Shown here: in pieces, positions 59,301 to 64,000 of the stretch | Layout: every line of letters begins with the position of its first letter | Position numbering within the stretch: the stretch's first letter is position 1 | Assembly (NCBI RefSeq): GCF_036785885.1 | Contig: NC_092323.1 | Coordinates: 2,892,501 to 2,956,500, forward strand | From: Coffea arabica | Lineage: Eukaryota; Streptophyta; Magnoliopsida; Gentianales; Rubiaceae | Direction: 5' to 3' | Length of the DNA: 64,000 bases | Position numbers and translations under genes: made by a program | The notes under the pieces: model-generated | What the model was told of the DNA's origin: nothing | What the model saw: only the letters and a program-made list of their open reading frames with translations | Database searches by the model: none

Positions 59301-59945
59301 GCCCCATATCAGAGGCCTCATAAATCGATCAGACCTCCCTTGATTCCCACAGAAGGCAATTATGAGAAGCCAGAAGAAGGCTTATTTAGTTCATTGGGAA
59401 GACTTTTTGTCAACACTGGATCATCTGTAATTGAAATTTTTGGAGGCTTGTTCTCAGGTTTTAGGAAAAAGCCATTCCACCATGTTGTTCAGCAGCATTA
59501 CAATCACCCATCCCAACATCCTAATTCTTGGCCCATGCAAGATAGCTTTATCATTCCAGATGAAGATGAGCCTCCCTCAGAAGAATCTAGAGACCCTACA
59601 CCAAGAAAAGCTTACCCTTTTATGACCGGAGACTTGGAGAAGAAGCAAAGCCGGTCTTATTACAATGGTGGATGGAATGCTGATCTCCATCCGCAACAAC
59701 AGCACCAATTTCAGCAGCAGCTACAGAAACATCATCAGCATCATCAGAAGCACCAGTCATCCAGAGCTCAGACTTGTTATGAGCAAAACTGCGAAACAAA
59801 TGAGATCGTCTTTGGGGCGGTTCAGGAGCAAGCTGGACGGCGTGAAGCAATGGTGATAAAGGCTGTTGATTATGGAGATCCTGTCCATAACAGTCACAAT
59901 ATCCGATCAAGATATAACTACATGGGGTACTCTTATGGATATTGA
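56393..59945 (+). CDS. NHL-repeat (beta-propeller) membrane protein (seven exons)
   Basis: Exons 56393-56477, 56591-56671, 56770-56946, 58243-58413, 58652-58864, 58943-59031 and 59268-59945 join in frame to 497 residues. A signal peptide starts MAKFWIILFLVLVFLISG. NHL-type propeller blades follow: IEPYSVEVSPSGEVLLLDSE, NHPKGLAMDDRGNVYVADT with MAIRKIS, and FDVVYVGSSCSLLVVDRGNQ with AIREI. A membrane helix begins at residue 243 (GIAVLVAAGFFGYMLALL). The cytosolic tail contains a Gln/His-rich run (~385-420) and ends YNYMGYSYGY. The likely topology is an extracytosolic propeller, one membrane pass and a cytosolic tail. Arabidopsis At5g14890, next to KUP8, is the positional match. The function is not established; NHL propellers usually bind proteins or other ligands. 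Confidence 0.88.
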
Positions 59946-60694
59946 TCACTTGTTCCCTGACATGATACAGAGAAAAATGTCTCAGGTGAGAGAATGAGAC
60001 TGTGAGAAAGATGAGATGATTTTAAGAGAAAGATGCGCTGTTTTTCTGGAAGCAGGATAAAGGGTTTCTCAGAAATTTAGGAACCGTTATATATCGAGTT
60101 GCTGTATTGTCTTTCTAGTTCTAGATCCTGAATTGGAATGTACAGCTAAGAATTGGACGCAGACAACAAATTTACCGTAGAACAAAAGAGATGGGATAGT
60201 CTGTACAAGTTTACACGATGGTAATAAAAATCATGCTTTCCTGCTATCGCTGTCCAAGTTAAGGGGAAGTAACACAAATGTGCAGGGCAGCTTCAAAAAT
60301 TTATTGATAGGGGTGTCTTAAAGAACCTTTTGCTGTTCCATTCAAGCCTAAATCTGGGGGCAATTCAAACGAGTGGAAAGAATTTCTTCAAAAGCTGAAA
60401 GATTAAGAAACCAATTACTAGTACATATTCTTTACTTGGCCCCTTGCTGGGGATGCTAGATCTTTTTTCAGGTTTGGTTATTTGATTTTGTTGGAGGAAA
60501 ACTAATGCATGTGCCGTAAAGAAGTATGAAGCTCTAGTAGATTTTAACTTGTGAAGTGTGCCTCTGCAGCATATATTAATTCGAATCCTATCTTTGGAGG
60601 AGGAAGGAGGAGAGGGGGGGGGGGGGTGGTGGGGTGAGCAGCCTCCTGTGACAAATGATGACATCCCATGAAATTGATATTTGCATTATCTATT
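59946..60694. other. Downstream of the NHL gene
   Basis: Holds the 3' UTR and a poly(G) tract at about 60614-60627 within GGAGGAGAGG..GTGGTGGGG. No gene. Confidence 0.55.
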
Positions 60695-60977
60695 GGGATA
60701 ATTGCAGAAACCTCCCCTGAGATATCTGACATTTGCACTGACCTCCCCTCTAGGTTTAGAAATTGCATTCACCTCCCCTGAACAGTAACAATTGGTTGCA
60801 GAGACCTCCTTGACAGCTTTTGTAGAAGTGAGATAAGAATTTTCTTCCAATTTTGCCCTTACTTGCTTGACAATTATTATTTGCTTGACAATTGCTTAAC
60901 TAATTATCTAATTAGTTAATAGTTAAACTAATTAACTATTAACTAATTATCTAATTAATTAATTAACTAACTAACTA
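60695..60977. mobile_element. GGGATAAT-type TIR element, copy 4 (right end not found)
   Basis: Starts GGGATAATTGCAGAAACCTC, like copy 1, and continues with CACCTCCCCTGAACAGTAAC. AATTAACT-rich DNA follows and is interrupted by a Stowaway element. No inverted right end is visible in the window, so it is truncated or rearranged. Confidence 0.55.
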
Positions 60978-61295
60978 CTCCCTCCCTTTTTTTATAACTG
61001 ACGTTTAAGGTTTTACACACTAATTAAGAAAAGTTTTTCAATGCTTAAATCTGTACACTATTTTCCTTTTGTACCCTCATTAATTGTCCAATTCATCCAT
61101 GTTTTCTCTCACTATAGTACTAAATGGTGCTATTTTACTAGGCCAAAAGCAATGCATGGGAGTGTATTAATACCAGAGAGATAAAAGGGTAAAATTGTGA
61201 AAAAGTAATTAATGCTGTATGGGGATAATAAAATGACTGATAAAAGTACACTAGAGCAAATTTCTTAAACGTCAGTTATAAAAAAAGGGAGAGAG
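60978..61295. mobile_element. Stowaway MITE (Tc1/mariner), 318 bp
   Basis: The left end CTCCCTCCCTTTTTTTATAA with GACGTTTAAG and the right end CTTAAACGTCAGTTATAA with AAAGGGAGAGAG are inverted. Both sides carry TA, the usual target. It is inserted in AATTAACT-rich DNA, possibly inside the TIR element at 60695. Confidence 0.8.
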
Positions 61296-61301
61296 TAATT
61301 A

Positions 61302-62241
61302 TCTAATTAACTAATTAATTAAAGTTGTTGTCTGTCCGAAACTAACAAACTATTTGCATGTTAAACTAATTAACTGCTTAACTAATTAACTAACTAACTA
61401 ATTAACAAACTATTTGCATGTTAAACTATATGTAGTACGCATTACCTATTTAAAGTATCGGCTCTTTAAGGGTATTTTACTTTCAAACATTTAATTTATG
61501 ATAAAAACATCAATGTTTGTAAATAAAATTCAAAAAGTGTTACAGTAATATCAATATTCTTACAAACATTTAATATTCTTATAAAAAGGGAGGGGCATAG
61601 GGCCATAAGTCATAGCCACCGCCCCATGCAAAAAGTATTAGATGTATTACATGCACTTGAATATACAGAGCATACAAGAAATAAATATAGCACATGAATG
61701 TATTACACCCAGTCCAAAGGTCCACTTGTAGGACAGGTAGTATATTCTCCAGACAAGCAGATGTACTACACCCACATGTATGCATTCTCCAACGGCTCAC
61801 TTGAAGGTCAAGTGGTATGGTCAAGGGTCACACATGACTATGACTCTTGAACATATCTATGATCTTCATTAATTTTATTTTATTTTTCTATTTTGAGAGC
61901 AAAAGAAATAAATATTCTCGTTAGAATTTAAATCATAAATTAATAAATAATATTTGTACTTAGTTCTGACAAAAATGGCTTACAATGAATTCTTGTATTT
62001 AAGAATTGCAAAAACTTTAAATTCTTCATTCATAAGTTCTTCATCTACAGAAGAGCATACAAGAAATAAACTAATATAATCTTTTGCTAAGAAATCTCCT
62101 AATAAATTGCAACTAAAGATACTTCTAATTCAAAATACTTGAAAATATCAAAAAACACCAATTGTTGAACTACTCTAACAATTAACTAATAACTTAATTT
62201 ATTAACCAAATAGACCTATTCTAATATTAAAAAGTTGCATT
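61302..62241. other. AT-rich intergenic region
   Basis: Holds AATTAACTAA-type short repeats (to ~61400), including a repeated segment AACAAACTATTTGCATGTTA (61345 and 61402). No gene is seen. Confidence 0.5.
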
Positions 62242-62260
62242 GTTTCAATGGTTTTCCTAG

Positions 62261-62517
62261 TTTTTTTTTTTAGTCAAATGGCAACATCTACTCTACTCCT
62301 ACTCATATTCTAGTCTATACTAGGGTGAGGGAAGACCCAACTGGATCAATTGAGAAACGATGAGCTTTGAATCACCATCGGATCCGACGGGTGCACTACA
62401 CACCCATATGAATTTTGGAGAAGCCACATATAGTGGCACAACAATGATGCGAGGAAAATTTTGAATTCTTGACCTCATATCCCACCAAAACTTAAAATCT
62501 TTTATGGGAGACAAAAA
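62261..62517 (-). mobile_element. tRNA-derived SINE, older copy
   Basis: Flanked by 19-bp repeats GTTTCAATGGTTTTCCTAG (62242-62260) and GTTTCAATGGTCTTTCTAG (62518-62536), two mismatches. The T-run at the left is its poly(A) tail. The minus-strand head GGTCAAGAATTC resembles the SINE at 41673, so the two may belong to one family. Confidence 0.7.
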
Positions 62518-62789
62518 GTTTCAATGGTCTTTCTAGTTACTTTGCTGCTTTTGTTGCAAATTTAGAATTGTCTTTTAAAAATCTTCAAACACAAGACTTT
62601 TATAGAATATTTGTAAATTGATGATTAGCCTGGCGATGAACCACCTGTTTTGGCTTTGTAGGCCAGATTCTAAAATAAACGGTGACATCTTTGACGTATC
62701 CAAATAACCTCTTTAAAGGTCCAAAATGGAACATCTTTCTGTAACATTTGAACATGAACAGAAAACTTGCAAGATGCAAAATATTTGCC

Positions 62790-62924
62790 AAAATATATTT
62801 GCTTACATCATCATTACAATTTCCAACACACCTTTTTATCTTCCCAATTACCTTTTTATCTCACATACATCACATCACAAAAAGTGCTACAGTAAAAATA
62901 TCTCTAATAATTCACAATCCAAAC
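62790..62924. mobile_element. GTTTGGAT-type MITE, left end missing
   Basis: Very similar to the copy at 1659: TTACATCATCATTACAATTT, TTTTTATCTTCCCAATTACC, CACATACATCACATCAC and GTGCTACAGTAAAAAT, ending CACAATCCAAAC. No matching left GTTTGGAT is seen. Confidence 0.6.
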
Positions 62925-63487
62925 AAACCCTAAGGGTATTCGACACCTTCCACTTACCAAAAAAATAAAAAGTTGATTAAAAACAACTTAACTTATTAAC
63001 CAAATTGGCCTATTTTAAAGTTAGAAAGTTGCAGAAGAATTTGCATTATTCTAACAATAATGTTTGTCATATTTCCTGTACGGAAGCTGGATTATTCTAA
63101 CAATGTTTGTCATCTTTCCTTTTTCCTTGCTAATGGCCACGCATTGAACTCGTGGGTGGATCACTAAATATGGTGCAACAATACTTGGCAAAATGACATT
63201 TTGAAAAATTAAAATTTGAAACTTAAGTGGGCAAAGCAAGGGACTAGAAAATGATGGGAAATGACCGCGCATCCTTAGTTGATATCCACAAATTTTCACT
63301 ACCTTAGGTTGGCTAAAAATGCATTAAACATTATTAACGTGACGAGGAACATGGATATCACGGCGCTTAAAGCTTAAGGACTTCTTCAATGGTAAATCAT
63401 TTATCCGGACCAAGAAAATCCCTTCCCATCCAAGAAATAAAGAAAAGGAAAATGGACACAAATTAAAGGACGGTGACATGATATATA
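62925..63487. other. Intergenic region between the truncated MITE and the right-hand Stowaway element
   Basis: No gene or repeat with clear ends is recognised here. Confidence 0.45.
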
Positions 63488-63813
63488 CTCCCTCCGTCCC
63501 ACTTTGATAGTCCTGTATTCCTTTTTCATCTGTCCAAAATTGTAGTCCACTTTCCAATTGAAGAATGTAGTTGTATTTTAATTTTCTTAAAATACCCTTA
63601 TTCAATGTAAGTAGTTGTTACTATAAACCTACCCCATTTAATGAGAGTTGATTCTTTTTTACCATCAATTCAAGTTCTCATAAAGTTGTACCATATTTAA
63701 TGTGAGGGTATTTTAGGAAAATAGCAATCTAAATTTACTTTTCCAACAAAGTTAACTACTTTTTCTTAAATTGTGTGAAAAAAAATAGGACTATCAAAGT
63801 GGGACGGAGGGAG
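63488..63813. mobile_element. Stowaway MITE (Tc1/mariner), 326 bp
   Basis: The left end CTCCCTCCGTCCCACTTTGA and right end TCAAAGTGGGACGGAGGGAG are perfect inverted repeats, with TA on both sides (63486-63487 and 63814-63815). This is the classic CTCCCTCCGT Stowaway end. The ends are nearly undecayed, so it is probably young. Confidence 0.92.
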
Positions 63814-64000
63814 TAAGTAGGTCAAGCAACGTGCTGGCGAAATAAGATACAAGCGTCATAATCATAACCTGCTCGGTGTTTGAAATATGGCGGGCCAGAA
63901 AAAAGGACCAGTTTTTCTTCTTCTTCTTTTTCTTTTTAAATTTTTTTTATTAAAGGTTGCCGCATTTTGAATCCTTGGAGTTCATATACTTCTCTAGACG

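Noticed and set aside
59620-59949. 109-codon minus-strand frame over the last NHL exon
   Set aside because: Antisense shadow of a well-supported exon.

Overview
This is nuclear DNA of a flowering plant, and specifically a dicot. The genes have GT-AG introns, the intergenic DNA is AT-rich, and it is filled with plant SINEs, MITEs and one plant L1-type LINE with a C-terminal RNase H. Every recognisable gene matches a eudicot family. The element mix does not identify the species; an asterid is my guess only.

Gene layout, left to right. The last exon of an unidentified + strand gene is at 81-182. A CBC1-type Raf-like kinase lies at 4088-6771 (+). The thylakoid-lumen immunophilin CYP38 lies at 7565-10675 (-), convergent with the kinase. 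A class I HD-Zip factor of the ATHB1/HAT5 type is at 19452-21893 (+), with a short conserved-looking uORF in its leader at 19163-19252. An ARM/TOG-like helical repeat protein is at 27768-29752 (+). A RING-H2 (ATL-like) ligase is at 37406-37924 (+), a UGT90A-type glycosyltransferase at 43135-44604 (+), a KUP8-type potassium transporter at 49536-55252 (+), and a secreted or membrane NHL-repeat protein at 56393-59945 (+). Spliced models of all multi-exon genes keep frame across every junction.

Gene order. From memory of the Arabidopsis map, kinase-CYP38-HB1-ARM corresponds to At3g01490-At3g01450. ARM-UGT-KUP8-NHL corresponds to the duplicated segment At5g14790-At5g14890. This window therefore seems to hold on one chromosome the gene order that is split between two Arabidopsis paralogous blocks. 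The genes do not form one pathway: they cover stomatal signalling, photosystem II maintenance, growth control, cytoskeleton-like scaffolding, protein turnover, small-molecule glycosylation and K+ transport.

Mobile DNA. A nearly full-length LINE (30260-36406, - strand) sits between the ARM and RING genes with a perfect 19-bp target duplication. At least seven tRNA-derived SINEs or SINE-like insertions are recognisable, most by target duplications; two of them sit back to back at one target near 41.66-42.13 kb. Three MITE families recur: GTTTGGAT-type elements (at least nine copies, two forming a large hairpin at 22.45-22.79 kb), GGGATAAT-type elements with long inverted ends (four), and Stowaway elements (two).

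The most unusual locus is the RING gene. Its 5' end has been duplicated in tandem (157-bp unit, just under three copies), so two truncated copies of its own N-terminal coding sequence now lie upstream as potential uORFs.
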